Origin: Flavobacteriaceae bacterium
GTDB taxonomy: Bacteria; Bacteroidota; Bacteroidia; Flavobacteriales; Flavobacteriaceae
DNA: 49,624 nt
Assembly: GCA_024762795.1 (NCBI GenBank)
Contig: JANTGS010000012.1
Location: 1 to 49,624, forward strand
Direction of reading: 5' to 3'
Part shown: positions 23,858-35,161 of the stretch, piece by piece
Position numbering within the stretch: position 1 is the first letter of the stretch
Layout: the number at the start of each line of letters is the position of its first letter
The notes under the pieces: model-generated
Database searches by the model: none
Told to the model about the DNA's origin: nothing
Seen by the model: the letters and a program-made list of their open reading frames with translations, nothing else
Program-made: the position numbers and the translations under genes

Positions 23858-25504
23858 TTACCAGAATACCGAATACAATACCACCAGTATAATCATCACT
23901 ATAAATGCACCGATATTAAATTGTGGTGTTGTTTTAAACAGGTCTTTTGTAAGCTCAATCCCTTTTGGATTATCTTCACCTTTGCTTTCAAGGTAACTAA
24001 TACCCATAATGATGGCTGTAGTGAGCAAAAAAGTCATCCCCATCTGGTGCATCCAGGGCTCCATACCCGGAATTGGAACAAATTTAAAGAATAAAGCTAT
24101 AACCAAAGAAGCTAAAACACCCCAGATCGCTGCATTGTTGGTGGTTTTCTTCCAGAACAATCCTAATAAGAATACGGCCAGGATTCCCGGACTTACCATA
24201 CCGGTATATTCCTGGATATACTGAAACGCCTGGTCCAGTCCGCCTAGTAAAGGGGCGATCAATACCGCAATGATCAATGCTATTGCGGCTGTTATTCTAC
24301 CCACTTTTACGGTTGTTTTATCATCGGCATTCTTATTGATATATTCCCGGTAAATATCCATGGTAAAAATAGTGGATGTAGAGTTCAACATTGAAGCCAA
24401 TGAGGATACGATGGCTGCTGCCAGTGCCGCAAAGGCCACACCTTTAAGTCCGGTAGGTAAAAACTGTAATAACCACGGATAAGCTCTATCCGCCTGCTCA
24501 ACTGAAGGAATTTTATACTGCCCGGCTTCTCCTAATCGTGCCATAATTTCAGGATCGTTGATCATCACATAGGCAGCTATACCCGGAATAACAACAACCA
24601 ATGGAATAACCAGTTTTAAAAAGGCGGCAAATAAAATTCCTTTTTGTGATTCCTGTAAAGATTTTGCCGCCAGCGTTCTTTGAATGATATACTGGTTGAA
24701 TCCCCAGTAATAAAGATTAGCTACCCATAATCCTCCAAAGATGACCCAGATACCGGGAAGATTCAGATAATTCTCATTATAAGTACCATCTGAATTGAAT
24801 TTTTCGATGACCATATGAAATTTCTCCGGAGCTCTCTCGAGTAATAGATTAAAACCTTCCATGGCTCCTGCTCCATCGGATACAGTATTTAAAGCTATAT
24901 AAGTTGTTACGAGTCCACCCAGCACTAAAAATACCACCTGGATCACATCTGTCCAGGCTACTGCTGATAATCCTCCGTAAAGGGAATAGGCTGCCGCAAA
25001 CAAGGCGAGTCCGATAATGGCATAGATCATATCAATTCCCATAATGGTTTCAATGGCCAGGCCTCCCAGATAAAGTACTGAGGTCAGGTTGATAAAAACG
25101 TATAAGGCAAGCCAGAAGACTGCTAAAATGGTCTTTAAGTTTGAGGAATATCTTTTTTCGATAAATTCAGGAATGGTATAAATACCTTTTTCGATAAAAA
25201 CAGGCAGGAAATATTTTGCTACAATGATCAGGGTAAGCGCAGCCATCCACTCGTACGAGGCAATGGCAAGTCCGAGAACAAAACCCGATCCTGACATCCC
25301 GATAAATTGCTCGGCTGATATATTTGCTGCGATCAATGAAGCCCCAATAGCCCACCATGGCAGGGATTTACTAGCCAAGAAATAATCCTCAGCATTTTTT
25401 TCATGCCCTTTCTTATCTCTTGAAACCCAAAGGCCAACACCTAAAATAAGTATCGCATAGGCAACAAAAACAAAATAATCCCAAAATCCAAATCCTGTAG
25501 TCAT
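23858..25504 (-). CDS. Sodium/solute symporter, SGLT family (probably Na+/galactose)
   Basis: 548 residues with about 14 helices. SSS-family motifs are clear: FLASKSLPWWAIGASLIAAN, ISAEQFIGMSGSGF, SLYGGLSAVAWTDVIQ, and ALAAAIVSSLASMLNSTSTI. It resembles the sugar branch (vSGLT). It follows galactokinase by 42 nt in the galM-galK operon, so galactose uptake coupled to Na+ is the likely role. Confidence 0.9.
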   Translation of the reverse strand: MTTGFGFWDYFVFVAYAILILGVGLWVSRDKKGHEKNAEDYFLASKSLPWWAIGASLIAANISAEQFIGMSGSGFVLGLAIASYEWMAALTLIIVAKYFLPVFIEKGIYTIPEFIEKRYSSNLKTILAVFWLALYVFINLTSVLYLGGLAIETIMGIDMIYAIIGLALFAAAYSLYGGLSAVAWTDVIQVVFLVLGGLVTTYIALNTVSDGAGAMEGFNLLLERAPEKFHMVIEKFNSDGTYNENYLNLPGIWVIFGGLWVANLYYWGFNQYIIQRTLAAKSLQESQKGILFAAFLKLVIPLVVVIPGIAAYVMINDPEIMARLGEAGQYKIPSVEQADRAYPWLLQFLPTGLKGVAFAALAAAIVSSLASMLNSTSTIFTMDIYREYINKNADDKTTVKVGRITAAIALIIAVLIAPLLGGLDQAFQYIQEYTGMVSPGILAVFLLGLFWKKTTNNAAIWGVLASLVIALFFKFVPIPGMEPWMHQMGMTFLLTTAIIMGISYLESKGEDNPKGIELTKDLFKTTPQFNIGAFIVMIILVVLYSVFW

Positions 25505-25546
25505 AATTGTAATAATTCTTTAAAATGTATATAAAATCAATTTTTA

Positions 25547-26695
25547 TCAGATCAAACCTGTACCGTCTGCGATCTTTACTTTATAGATCTTTAAATGGGT
25601 ACCGGTTTTTTCCAGATATTCCTTTTCTATCTCTTTAGAAAAATTTGCTGTTTTTTCTTTTTTAACGATGTTAATTGTACAGCCGCCAAAACCTCCTCCC
25701 ATCATACGGGCACCTACCACATCATCCGATCTTCTGGCTATTGAATTCAGCAGATCCAATTCTTTACAACTCACTTCGTATTCATCTCTCAAACCTTCAT
25801 GACTCTGATACATCAGTTCTCCAAACAATTCCAGATCATTATGTTTTAAAGCTTCAAAGGCTTCTTCTACCCTTTTATTTTCATTAACCACATAAGCACA
25901 TCGTTTATAAACCACGGCATCAAATTCCTCCTGATGTTCTTTCAGTAATTCAGGGGTTACATCGCGTAAAGCCTTTATTTCTTTATTGTATTTCTGCAGG
26001 ATCTTAACCCCGGTCTCACATTCTTTACGGCGGGTATTGTATTCAGAGGAGGCCAGTTCATGTTTTACCCTCGTATCACAAAGCAGGATGTTGTAATCTT
26101 TCAGATCAATATTGGCATATTCAAAATCGAGTGATCTGCAATCCAGTTTCAGGGCATGGTCTTTTTTCCCGTTCATACTGGCAAACTGATCCATGATCCC
26201 GCACATCACTCCGGCGTATTCGTGTTCAGCCATTTGCGATTTTAAGATCATTTCCATTCTGCTCTCACCCAAACCATAGATCTCATTTAATGCAAAACCA
26301 AATCCATTCTCTATGGCTGCCGAAGAAGAAAGTCCTGCTCCCAGCGGAATATCTCCGCCAAAAACACAGTCAACTCCCTTAATTTCATATCCTTCTTTTT
26401 TAAACTGAGCGGCTACTCCAAGCAGATAATTAGCCCATTGTGAATCCGATATTTTCAAATCCTCTACTTTCATCTCAAAATGCTCATCAAGATCATAGGC
26501 ATAGAACCTGAATTTATTCTGGTCATTAGCCGATACAGCAAATAATACTTCTTTATCAATCGCTGCCGGAAAAACAAATCCGTCGTTATAATCGGTGTGC
26601 TCTCCAATGAGATTGATCCTCCCAGGTGACCTTACCAGCAGGGGCTTTTTACCGTAGAGTTCTTTAAATTTCTTTTCTATTTCAGATAAGCTCAT
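25547..26695 (-). CDS. galK: Galactokinase
   Basis: 382 residues, GHMP kinase fold. Galactokinase motifs: SPGRINLIGEHTDYNDGFVF, the ATP loop PLGAGLSSSAAIE, CGIMDQFAS with the catalytic Asp, and MMGGGFGGCTINIV. It phosphorylates alpha-galactose at C1 for the Leloir pathway. It overlaps galM by 4 nt. galT and galE are not in the window. Confidence 0.97.
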   Translation of the reverse strand: MSLSEIEKKFKELYGKKPLLVRSPGRINLIGEHTDYNDGFVFPAAIDKEVLFAVSANDQNKFRFYAYDLDEHFEMKVEDLKISDSQWANYLLGVAAQFKKEGYEIKGVDCVFGGDIPLGAGLSSSAAIENGFGFALNEIYGLGESRMEMILKSQMAEHEYAGVMCGIMDQFASMNGKKDHALKLDCRSLDFEYANIDLKDYNILLCDTRVKHELASSEYNTRRKECETGVKILQKYNKEIKALRDVTPELLKEHQEEFDAVVYKRCAYVVNENKRVEEAFEALKHNDLELFGELMYQSHEGLRDEYEVSCKELDLLNSIARRSDDVVGARMMGGGFGGCTINIVKKEKTANFSKEIEKEYLEKTGTHLKIYKVKIADGTGLI

Positions 26696-27744
26696 GATTC
26701 TTTAGTTGAAAATTTATAGGTACAGGTATAATTGTAAATCTCTCCGGGCTTTAAAACAGTTGAAGGAAAATTCTCATGATTGGGGGAGTCAGGAAAATGT
26801 TGCGTTTCAAAGCAGAAGGCAGTTCTTCGCTCATATACTTTTCCGCCTTTACCGATATCGCTTCCGTCAAGGAAATTTCCTGCATAAAGTTGAACACCAG
26901 GCTGATCGGTCCATACTTCCATATATCGGCCTGATTCGGGTTCATATGCAGCAGCTGCCAAAGCCATTACGCCATCGTCTTTATTGATCACCCAATTATG
27001 ATCAAAACCCGAACCTTTCTGAATTTGTTCGTAGTCTGAATTAATATCTTTTTTTAAAGGGGTTAGCTCTCTCAGATCCATCGGCGTATTTGAAACACCG
27101 CGTATTTCTCCTGTGGGTATAACATCATCGCTTACGGCAGTAAACGCATCTGCATTGATCATTACCTGATGATCGAGCACATCACCATTACCTTCACCTC
27201 TAAGATTAAAAAAGGAATGATGCGTCAAATTTACAAGAGTCGTTTTATCGGTTTCTGCATGGTAGGATATCTCCAGTTCATTTTCATCTGTCAAAGAAAA
27301 AGTGGCCTTTACTTTCAGATTACCGGGATAACCTTCTTCACCATCTTTACTCAGATAACTTAATTCGAGTACCTGATCCTTTTCGTTAAAATCTGCCTCC
27401 CAAACCACATCATTAAAACCTTTCACTCCTCCGTGAAGATGATCCTCGCCCATATTCTGAGTCAACTGATATTCTTTTCCTTCCATAGCAAACCTCCCTT
27501 TTCGGATCCTGTTGGCACTTCTGCCAATCAGTGCTCCGAAATATGGATTCCCTTTAATATATTCATCAATTGTATCAAAACCCAAAACAACATCTGTAAA
27601 ATTCCCTTCTTTATCGGGGACTATTATTGTAACGATCTTACCGCCAAAATTCGTGATCTCAACCTTTACTCCGTTCTTATTGATTAATTTATACAAACGG
27701 ATAGGTTTTTTATCCAGTTCAGCAATAAAATCCGCTTTTTTCAT
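26692..27744 (-). CDS. galM: Aldose 1-epimerase (galactose mutarotase)
   Basis: 350 residues. Mutarotase landmarks: YFGALIGRSANRIRKGRF, EDHLHGGVKGFN, LTHHSFFNLRGEG with the catalytic His, GVQLYAGNFLDG, and FCFETQHFPDSPNH with the catalytic region. It interconverts the anomers of galactose so that galK receives the alpha form. First gene of the galM-galK-symporter operon. Confidence 0.95.
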   Translation of the reverse strand: MKKADFIAELDKKPIRLYKLINKNGVKVEITNFGGKIVTIIVPDKEGNFTDVVLGFDTIDEYIKGNPYFGALIGRSANRIRKGRFAMEGKEYQLTQNMGEDHLHGGVKGFNDVVWEADFNEKDQVLELSYLSKDGEEGYPGNLKVKATFSLTDENELEISYHAETDKTTLVNLTHHSFFNLRGEGNGDVLDHQVMINADAFTAVSDDVIPTGEIRGVSNTPMDLRELTPLKKDINSDYEQIQKGSGFDHNWVINKDDGVMALAAAAYEPESGRYMEVWTDQPGVQLYAGNFLDGSDIGKGGKVYERRTAFCFETQHFPDSPNHENFPSTVLKPGEIYNYTCTYKFSTKES

Positions 27745-27805
27745 TTAAAAATAATTTAATCTTTTGTTGTTTTATTAAGAATTCTGCAAATAAAAATAAA
27801 CCGCC

Positions 27806-27813
27806 CAAATGTA
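27806..27813 (-). promoter_or_regulatory. -7 promoter element of the gal operon
   Basis: The minus strand reads TACATTTG (TAnnTTTG), 61 nt upstream of the galM ATG and just beyond the stop of the preceding permease gene. Confidence 0.6.
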
Positions 27814-27821
27814 TAAATAAA

Positions 27822-30041
27822 TTATTTAAAAATAGTAGGAATTTCATCATCCATTCCATTATTTTGAACAAAAACAACAGCTTTTAGATTTCCGGTTATC
27901 TTATCGATAGTTTTAATAGTTTCTGCGTAGTCCCGAATATGATGAGCAAGCCCCAGGAATACAAGATCAGCGTCTGCACTTTTTTTACCCAGAATTGAAA
28001 TAAAATCGTCATTCTCCATTAAAAAAAGTTCCACATGGGCTACAATTCTCGATTCGTAAACAGCCACTTTGATCTGTGTTTCAAAATCTGATCTTTCCTC
28101 TTCTGTTTTAACTACAGAAAATATATTAATCGATGTTTTTCTCCATGTATTGTTCAAACTAATAAGGTAAGAGAGCAACAACATCAGATCCCCATTTTTT
28201 TCCTTACCTCCCCACCAGATATCAATCCGTTTGTCTTTCTTCTTGGTTAATGAATCATTAAAATGCAATAAAAGAATATTTTTATGTAGTTTTGAGATCT
28301 TTTGAATGGTTTCCAGTTCTTCCCTTTTTCCATCATTTGTTTGTGACCAGCCAAAAACAACGGTATTTGTTTTTAAACCTGCAATACCATGTGATGCCGA
28401 AACCGTATACATGCCTCTTTTAAAATCATCAACTATATTAACCTCAGTAAAAGCTTCCAGTTCAGCATTTTTTAGATCCTTTCTCATTTCGAAAATAAGT
28501 CCTTTAACATTTTTAACCTGCTCCTGATCATCCGGCTTGATCAATTTTGAGATGGTCAAAATCCCACTGTCCTGCCCCAAAAGAGCGGCAAAACGCACCA
28601 CATCGATCCTTGTTTTGATATCATTGATAAAAAGCAACATAAAGGGCCTCCAGTTTCTTACATGTATTTTACGTGAATTGAGCTTTAGTAAAGCAAATCT
28701 GCTTATTCGCATCCATATTCCGGCAGCTGAATCTCCCCATTGCTGTTCAAGGTTTCTCGAGATCAGTAAGTACATGATCAGGGCTTCTAGTCCGAAAGCA
28801 AATAAAAATGCGATGGGGTTGATCAGGATCATCACCACAATAGCACCAATAGCACCGATCAGAGAAACAATCCACGGGACATTTATTCTGGGGCGATAGG
28901 ATGGAGATTTAATCAATTTTTCTACTGCAGCACTGATATTGATGGCCACATAAAGCGTTAAGAACAATACCGAAACATATTGAGCAATCGTATTCAGGTT
29001 TCCGATAAAAATAGCCAGAATTGCAATAATTCCACTGATCCAGGTGGCAATTGTGGGCTGACCTGTTTTTGATAATTTTGATAAGATCTTTGGCGCCAGG
29101 CCATCCATTGAAAGGGCTTGCAGTATCCTCGGTCCGCCCAGAATACTACCAAAAGCGGAGGAAAGCACCGCCCCCCAAACGGCCGGATAAACGATCAGCG
29201 GACCAAAAACGGCCAAACGGGTCCAGATGGTAACTCCTGCATCAGGATCAGCCAGCTCTTCGAGAGTTAATGCCGCTGTAATCGATAAAAAGATCGGAAT
29301 AATCAGGTAGATAACAGCTCCGCTGACCACTGCCCCAAGGGTACCAACAGGAATTGATTTTTGTGGATTCTTCAGATCACCACTCATCCCGATACCGGCT
29401 GTAAATCCGGTAACGGCAGGAAAAAAAACCGCAAAAACATACCAAAAACCTTTGGGTGCTGTTGAATAATTTGCTTCCATAACAGGAGCATGCACTCCCT
29501 TTATTATAATTCCTATGATTAATGCTACTATTGATAAGCTTACAATGATCAGAATAGGTATTTGTGATTTTAAGGCCAGATTGGCACTTTTCCCGGAAAG
29601 GAGTGTAACCATAACTATAAAGAAAATAGCGAGGCCTCTTAAAGCAAAAGACGGTAAAACACCCCATGATTCGGGCCAAAGCACCAGGATCGATTCGGCC
29701 AGACCGAGACTATAGAAAGTAACACTCAGAGTCCGGCAAAGATACAGCGGAATTCCAATAGCACCTCCCGGTTCCAGCCCAAGACTTCGGGAAATCATAT
29801 AATATTCCCCACCTACTCCAATTTTAAAATTGGTTGAGATAGCAGAAGCGCTTAAACCCGTAATAAAAGTGATGGAACTGGCCAGCAAAACAATGATCAC
29901 AGTTTTAATAAGCCCTGCATTTCCAACCACCCAACCAAAACGCAAATACATGATCAGCCCCAGAATGGTTAGTACACTGGGCACATAAACGCCTAAAAAA
30001 GTTCCGAATTTCTTATGATTGTGATTTGAAGCTGCCGACAT
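27822..30041 (-). CDS. Cation-chloride-cotransporter-like (SLC12-type) APC permease
   Basis: 739 residues. N-terminal about 450 residues hold about 12 helices with the family opening GVYVPSVLTILGLIMYLRFG and IGVGGEYYMISRSLGLEPGG, both characteristic of the CCC branch of the APC superfamily. The C-terminal about 290 residues are soluble (VRFAALLGQDSGIL, NILLLHFNDSL, LVFLGLAHHIRDYAETIKTI), matching the CCC regulatory tail. Probably transports Cl- or K+/Na+ with Cl-; substrate is not readable. It is monocistronic in this window. Confidence 0.83.
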   Translation of the reverse strand: MSAASNHNHKKFGTFLGVYVPSVLTILGLIMYLRFGWVVGNAGLIKTVIIVLLASSITFITGLSASAISTNFKIGVGGEYYMISRSLGLEPGGAIGIPLYLCRTLSVTFYSLGLAESILVLWPESWGVLPSFALRGLAIFFIVMVTLLSGKSANLALKSQIPILIIVSLSIVALIIGIIIKGVHAPVMEANYSTAPKGFWYVFAVFFPAVTGFTAGIGMSGDLKNPQKSIPVGTLGAVVSGAVIYLIIPIFLSITAALTLEELADPDAGVTIWTRLAVFGPLIVYPAVWGAVLSSAFGSILGGPRILQALSMDGLAPKILSKLSKTGQPTIATWISGIIAILAIFIGNLNTIAQYVSVLFLTLYVAINISAAVEKLIKSPSYRPRINVPWIVSLIGAIGAIVVMILINPIAFLFAFGLEALIMYLLISRNLEQQWGDSAAGIWMRISRFALLKLNSRKIHVRNWRPFMLLFINDIKTRIDVVRFAALLGQDSGILTISKLIKPDDQEQVKNVKGLIFEMRKDLKNAELEAFTEVNIVDDFKRGMYTVSASHGIAGLKTNTVVFGWSQTNDGKREELETIQKISKLHKNILLLHFNDSLTKKKDKRIDIWWGGKEKNGDLMLLLSYLISLNNTWRKTSINIFSVVKTEEERSDFETQIKVAVYESRIVAHVELFLMENDDFISILGKKSADADLVFLGLAHHIRDYAETIKTIDKITGNLKAVVFVQNNGMDDEIPTIFK

Positions 30042-30196
30042 AGACTAAAGGTTTTGATACGTCATAAATTTATAAAATTATTTCTGTGAAATTATTTTTT
30101 TTAAAGCATTTGTTTAATGAATTATTAACTGTAAATTTAACCTCCGTGAGATCATGTAAAAAATGATCTACACTTTAAAAATCAATTTTTAACAAT

Positions 30197-30889
30197 ATGA
30201 GAATAAATAAATTAATCACCTCTCTTTTAATTTTGCTGACGACTCTGATCTCAAAAAAATTATCAGCTCAGGATTGGGCGCAGCTTAAACATTATCAGAA
30301 AAAAAACACCTTGCTGGATCTCCCCAAACCGGGAGAACAAAGAATTGTATTTTACGGAAACTCCATTACAGAACAATGGGAGGAAGTCAACCCGGATTTC
30401 TTTCCGGCGAACGGGTACATCAATCGTGGAATTAGCGGACAAACCACACCTCAAATGCTAATCCGTTTCCGTCAGGATGTAATCAACCTGAAACCTGAGG
30501 TTATGGTCCTTCTGGCAGGGACCAATGATCTGGCCGGAAATACAGGACCTTCAACACTTAAAATGATCACGGATAATATTTTTTCTATGGCCGAACTGGC
30601 GCGGGCTCATCAAATAAAAGTGATCCTTTCCTCTGTATTACCTGTTTATGATTATCCGTGGAAAAAGGGAACCTACCCTTCACTTAAAATTGAGGAGCTC
30701 AATAAAACAATTAAAAAATACTGTAAAAAACATAAACTGATTTATTTAAATTACTACGATTCTATGGTGGATCAAAGAAAAGGCTTAAAAAAAGATCTTA
30801 CTGAGGATGGCGTTCATCCTAACAAAAAGGGCTATCAGGTAATGGAACCCCTCGCAAAAGAAGCTGTTTTAAAAACCCTTAAAAATTAA
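30197..30889 (+). CDS. Exported SGNH/GDSL-type hydrolase
   Basis: 230 residues with a signal peptide (ITSLLILLTTLISKKLSAQ). SGNH blocks: FYGNSITEQW (nucleophile Ser), NRGISGQTT (block II Gly), LLAGTNDLAG (block III Asn) and EDGVHPNKKGYQ (Asp-x-x-His). It would hydrolyse an ester in the periplasm, such as an acyl group on a lipid or polysaccharide. Five nt separate it from the methyltransferase gene. Confidence 0.9.
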   Translation: MRINKLITSLLILLTTLISKKLSAQDWAQLKHYQKKNTLLDLPKPGEQRIVFYGNSITEQWEEVNPDFFPANGYINRGISGQTTPQMLIRFRQDVINLKPEVMVLLAGTNDLAGNTGPSTLKMITDNIFSMAELARAHQIKVILSSVLPVYDYPWKKGTYPSLKIEELNKTIKKYCKKHKLIYLNYYDSMVDQRKGLKKDLTEDGVHPNKKGYQVMEPLAKEAVLKTLKN

Positions 30890-30894
30890 AAGAT

Positions 30895-31524
30895 ATGTCG
30901 TTTGATAAAGAAGCACAGAGCTGGGATCAGAATCAGGAAAGAGTTGACAGGGCTAGGGCCTTTGCCGAAGAGATCCTGTCATTTATCCTGCCTGAAAAAG
31001 GAATGACCGCACTGGAATTTGGCAGCGGCACCGGATTATTGAGTGAACAGATGAAAGACCATTTTCAATCGATAAGTCTTGTAGACACTTCCGAGGGCAT
31101 GATCAATGTGCTTAAAGAGAAGATTGAAAAGAAGAAATTATCAAACTTTCATCCTTACCTAATTGATCTGACCCGTGATTCTTTCAGTCAAAAGAATTTT
31201 GATGTGATCTATACATCGATGACCCTGCACCATATTATCGATCTCAATCATATTTTAAAAGTATTGAATTCATTACTCAATAAAAACGGGTATTTATGCA
31301 TTGCTGATCTTGAAGAAGAAGACGGAACTTTTCATTCGGGAAATACTTTTGAAGGACATTATGGTTTTAACAGAGAGGAACTGACTAAACTTTTAAACCA
31401 AAATGGCTTCGGGGTGGTGTATTATTCTCAGCCCGTTACACTGAAAAAAGAAAGAGATGGAATTATTAAGGATTTTCCTCTTTTTTTAATGATTGCACAA
31501 AAGAAAAATCCTTCAGTTCAGTAA
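30895..31524 (+). CDS. Class-I SAM-dependent methyltransferase
   Basis: 209 residues. Motif I is ALEFGSGTGLLSEQM, with acidic Asp (LVDTSEG) and motif IV-like FDVIYTSMTLHHI; the LHHI pattern is common in the family. It ends in a C-terminal strand region. The substrate is unknown. It follows the SGNH hydrolase closely, so the two probably share a transcript. Confidence 0.9.
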   Translation: MSFDKEAQSWDQNQERVDRARAFAEEILSFILPEKGMTALEFGSGTGLLSEQMKDHFQSISLVDTSEGMINVLKEKIEKKKLSNFHPYLIDLTRDSFSQKNFDVIYTSMTLHHIIDLNHILKVLNSLLNKNGYLCIADLEEEDGTFHSGNTFEGHYGFNREELTKLLNQNGFGVVYYSQPVTLKKERDGIIKDFPLFLMIAQKKNPSVQ

Positions 31525-31653
31525 CATTCCCGCTGCGATAAACAGTTTGATGATACTGATCATTCAGATACATATCAATTGTAAACAGAATAATATAGAA
31601 TCATTTTGAACAGATAAATTCTTAACTTTATACAAATATTTAAAGCAAATACT

Positions 31654-32139
31654 GTGGAACAAAAATTCAAAGTTAAAGTAAATGATTCTCTTGATTTTTC
31701 TATCAGATCAGATCAAGCTGAAGAACTGGATCTTATAAAAACCTCTCCTTCCGGATATCATATTCTTTATAAAAATAAAGCTTTCAGAGCCGAATTGACC
31801 TCAGATGATTTTCAAAACAAACAATATAACATTAGTATAAATTCCAATACTTATCGGGTAAAGATTCTGGATGAGTTGGATCTGCTTATCGAAAAAATGG
31901 GATTCTCATCCGGCAAAAATAAAAAGCTAAATCATATCAAAGCCCCCATGCCCGGTATAATTATCGGAGTGGAAATAAAAGAAGGTGATTCTGTTAAAGA
32001 GGGTGATACTTTACTGATCCTCGAAGCTATGAAAATGGAAAATGCCATTACGAGTCCGAAAGACGGTATTATAAAATCAATCAACATCGAACTGAACGAT
32101 ACAGTTGAAAAAGGAAAATTGTTAATCGAATTAGAATAA
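31654..32139 (+). CDS. Biotin carboxyl carrier protein of acyl-CoA carboxylase
   Basis: 161 residues from a GTG start. The C-terminal biotinyl domain (about 90-161) has HIKAPMPGIIIGVEIKEGDS and the biotin site EAMKMENAI. The N-terminal half is a beta-rich domain before a short linker. It accepts CO2 on biotin from the carboxylase encoded 2 nt downstream. Confidence 0.92.
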   Translation: MEQKFKVKVNDSLDFSIRSDQAEELDLIKTSPSGYHILYKNKAFRAELTSDDFQNKQYNISINSNTYRVKILDELDLLIEKMGFSSGKNKKLNHIKAPMPGIIIGVEIKEGDSVKEGDTLLILEAMKMENAITSPKDGIIKSINIELNDTVEKGKLLIELE

Positions 32140-32141
32140 AT

Positions 32142-33581
32142 ATGAAGAAAATATTAGTTGCCAATCGTGGCGAAATTGCCCTGAGGGTAATGAGGACTGC
32201 AAGGAAAATGGGGATCAAAACTGTTGCCGTTTATTCTGATATCGACAGAAATGCACCTCATGTAAAATTTGCGGATGAAGCTGTTAATATCGGGGAGAAT
32301 CCTTCCAGTCAGTCCTATCTTAAAGGAGATAAGATCATTGAAGTTGCAAAATCCCTGAATGCAGACGGCATACATCCGTGTTATGGTTTTCTAAGTGAGA
32401 ATGCCGATTTTGCAGAGGCTGTAGAAAACAATGGCCTTATTTTTATAGGACCAAAATCGAAATCGATCAGGATGATGGGCGACAAACTTGCCGCCAAAGA
32501 TGCTGTGAAGAATTATGATATTCCAATGGTTCCCGGGGTAGATCATGCCATATCCGATCCGGATAAAGCCATCGCAATTGCGAAAGAGATCGGATTTCCC
32601 ATATTGATCAAAGCTGCAGCCGGTGGCGGCGGAAAAGGAATGCGAATCGTAGAAAATATCAAAGAACTGCCTTCGCAGATGAAAAGAGCTATCAGTGAAG
32701 CTACTTCAGCCTTTGGTGACGGATCTGTTTTTATAGAAAAATACGTCACTTCCCCAAGGCATATTGAGATCCAGATTCTGGCCGATAAACACAATAATAT
32801 TCTGTACCTTTTTGAACGGGAATGCAGCATTCAGCGAAGGCACCAAAAAGTGATCGAAGAAGCTCCATCTTCGGTACTCACCCCCGAATTAAGAAAAAAA
32901 ATGGGAGAAGCTGCTGTCAATGTAGCGCGTTCCTGCGATTATATCGGTGCCGGAACTGTGGAATTTCTTGTAGATGACCGGAAGAATTTTTACTTCTTAG
33001 AGATGAATACCCGCTTGCAGGTAGAACATCCCGTCACCGAATTTATTACAGGAATTGACCTGGTTGAACAACAGATCAATATTGCCAGAGGAGAAAAACT
33101 TTCCCTTTCACAGAAAGATCTGAAAATGAAAGGACACGCCTTAGAGCTTAGAGTTTATGCAGAAGATTCTTTAAATAATTTTTTACCCAATGTAGGAAAA
33201 CTAAAAACCTATAAAATTCCGGCTGGTAAAAATATCCGGCTGGATGATGGTTATGAAGAAGGGATGGAAATCCCAATTTATTACGATCCGATGATCTCTA
33301 AACTCATTACCTACGGTAAAAATCGTATGGAAGCCATTCAGCTGATGATCCGGGCCATTAACAATTACAGGATAGAAGGTGTTAAGACCACTTTGCCTTT
33401 CGGAAAGTTCGTTTGTGAACACGAAGCTTTTACAAGTGGTAATTTCAATACACATTTTGTAAAGAATTATTACTCAGCAGAAAAACTCAAGGCAGAAATG
33501 GATCAGGAAGCTGAAATAGCTGCTATTCTGGCCATTAAACTCTACCTCGAAGAACAAAAAAAATTAAAAATCCCTTCATAA
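32142..33581 (+). CDS. accC: Biotin carboxylase subunit of acyl-CoA carboxylase
   Basis: 479 residues. ATP-grasp biotin carboxylase motifs: [53 protein letters not shown], and [16 protein letters not shown]. It carboxylates biotin on the neighbouring BCCP using ATP and bicarbonate. The three-gene order BCCP, BC, CT fits a propionyl- or acetyl-CoA carboxylase; the symbol follows the biotin carboxylase role. Confidence 0.95.
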   Translation: MKKILVANRGEIALRVMRTARKMGIKTVAVYSDIDRNAPHVKFADEAVNIGENPSSQSYLKGDKIIEVAKSLNADGIHPCYGFLSENADFAEAVENNGLIFIGPKSKSIRMMGDKLAAKDAVKNYDIPMVPGVDHAISDPDKAIAIAKEIGFPILIKAAAGGGGKGMRIVENIKELPSQMKRAISEATSAFGDGSVFIEKYVTSPRHIEIQILADKHNNILYLFERECSIQRRHQKVIEEAPSSVLTPELRKKMGEAAVNVARSCDYIGAGTVEFLVDDRKNFYFLEMNTRLQVEHPVTEFITGIDLVEQQINIARGEKLSLSQKDLKMKGHALELRVYAEDSLNNFLPNVGKLKTYKIPAGKNIRLDDGYEEGMEIPIYYDPMISKLITYGKNRMEAIQLMIRAINNYRIEGVKTTLPFGKFVCEHEAFTSGNFNTHFVKNYYSAEKLKAEMDQEAEIAAILAIKLYLEEQKKLKIPS

Positions 33582-33600
33582 CGCTATCCTTTTCAAGACG

Positions 33601-35142
33601 ATGAATTCAAAACAGAAAACCCTTTTAGAAAAAATAACCGAGGCTAAGCTTGGCGGAGGCCTTAAAAAAATTGAGAAACAACATAAAAAAAAGAAGCTAA
33701 CAGCCCGGGAAAGAGTAGATCTTTTTTTAGATAAAAATTCTTTTGAAGAAATAGGAATACTGGTTACCCACCGCACTACCGATTTTGGTATGGAAAAACA
33801 ACAATTCTATGGAGATGGTGTAGTTACCGGTTATGGAACAGTAAACGGGCGACTTACCTATATTTTTGCTCAGGATTTTACAGTTTTTGGGGGAGCTTTA
33901 TCAGAAACTCATGCGGAAAAGATCTGTAAGATCATGGATCTCGCCATGAAAGTTGGCGCACCTGTGATCGGATTGAATGATTCAGGGGGTGCAAGAATTC
34001 AGGAAGGAGTAAGGTCTCTCGGTGGATATGCTGATATTTTTTACAGGAATGTTCAGGCTTCAGGAGTGATTCCTCAGATCTCAGCCATCATGGGGCCCTG
34101 TGCCGGAGGAGCTGTCTATTCCCCTGCCATGACCGATTTTACCCTGATGGTTGAAGACACCAGTTATATGTTTGTAACCGGCCCCAATGTGGTAAAAACA
34201 GTAACCAACGAAGAGATCACCTCGGAGGAACTGGGAGGAGCCAGTGCTCATTCCACCAAATCTGGAGTTACTCATTTAACTGCTGCCAATGATGTGGAAT
34301 GTATAATTAAAACGAGGAAACTCCTTAGTTATATACCACAGAACAATCGCGAAAAAGCTCCCGATCAGCCTTTTGAGATAAAAGACGAGATCAGAGAAGA
34401 GCTTGAGAATATCATTCCTGAAGATGCCCATAAACCCTATGATATGAAAAAAGTGATCGAAGGGATCTGCGATAAAGACAGTTTGATGGAGATTCAGGAA
34501 GATTTCGCAGACAATATCGTAGTGGGATTTGCCCGCCTTGCCGGGAAAAGTATCGGTATTGTTGCCAATCAGCCTATGAGCCTTGCCGGTGTACTTGATG
34601 TGAACAGTTCTAAAAAGGCTGCCCGTTTTGTACGCTTTTGCGATGCTTTCAACATTCCTTTACTCGTATTGGTTGACGTTCCGGGTTTCCTACCCGGATC
34701 TGATCAGGAATGGAATGGTATTATAGTAAACGGTGCTAAATTGTTATACGCTTTAAGCGAAGCAACCGTACCACGGATCACTGTGATCACACGAAAAGCA
34801 TACGGCGGAGCTTACGATGTGATGAACTCAAAACATATTGGTGCCGATATGAACTTTGCCTGGCCAACTGCTGAGATCGCAGTAATGGGGGCCAAAGGTG
34901 CCAGTGAAATCATCTTTAAAAAAGAAATTAGTGAAGCTGCTAACCCTGAGGCCAAATGGAAAGAGAAAGAAGCCGAATACGCCTATAAATTTGCCGATCC
35001 GTACAGAGCAGCCCGACGCGGTTTTATTGATGAAGTAATTCTGCCAAAAAATACCAGAAGAAAACTGATCAAAGCTTATGCTATGCTGGAAAACAAAGAA
35101 GTGCTAAAACCCAGCCGCAAGCACGGAAATATCCCTTTATAA
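33601..35142 (+). CDS. pccB: Carboxyltransferase subunit (propionyl-CoA carboxylase beta type)
   Basis: 513 residues, the usual length for a fused beta-type carboxyltransferase. Motifs: [50 protein letters not shown], and [15 protein letters not shown]. It transfers CO2 from carboxybiotin to an acyl-CoA, most likely propionyl-CoA. It ends the carboxylase operon; a dispersed repeat follows. Confidence 0.93.
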   Translation: MNSKQKTLLEKITEAKLGGGLKKIEKQHKKKKLTARERVDLFLDKNSFEEIGILVTHRTTDFGMEKQQFYGDGVVTGYGTVNGRLTYIFAQDFTVFGGALSETHAEKICKIMDLAMKVGAPVIGLNDSGGARIQEGVRSLGGYADIFYRNVQASGVIPQISAIMGPCAGGAVYSPAMTDFTLMVEDTSYMFVTGPNVVKTVTNEEITSEELGGASAHSTKSGVTHLTAANDVECIIKTRKLLSYIPQNNREKAPDQPFEIKDEIREELENIIPEDAHKPYDMKKVIEGICDKDSLMEIQEDFADNIVVGFARLAGKSIGIVANQPMSLAGVLDVNSSKKAARFVRFCDAFNIPLLVLVDVPGFLPGSDQEWNGIIVNGAKLLYALSEATVPRITVITRKAYGGAYDVMNSKHIGADMNFAWPTAEIAVMGAKGASEIIFKKEISEAANPEAKWKEKEAEYAYKFADPYRAARRGFIDEVILPKNTRRKLIKAYAMLENKEVLKPSRKHGNIPL

Positions 35143-35161
35143 AATGCTTTAAGGCAGGAAT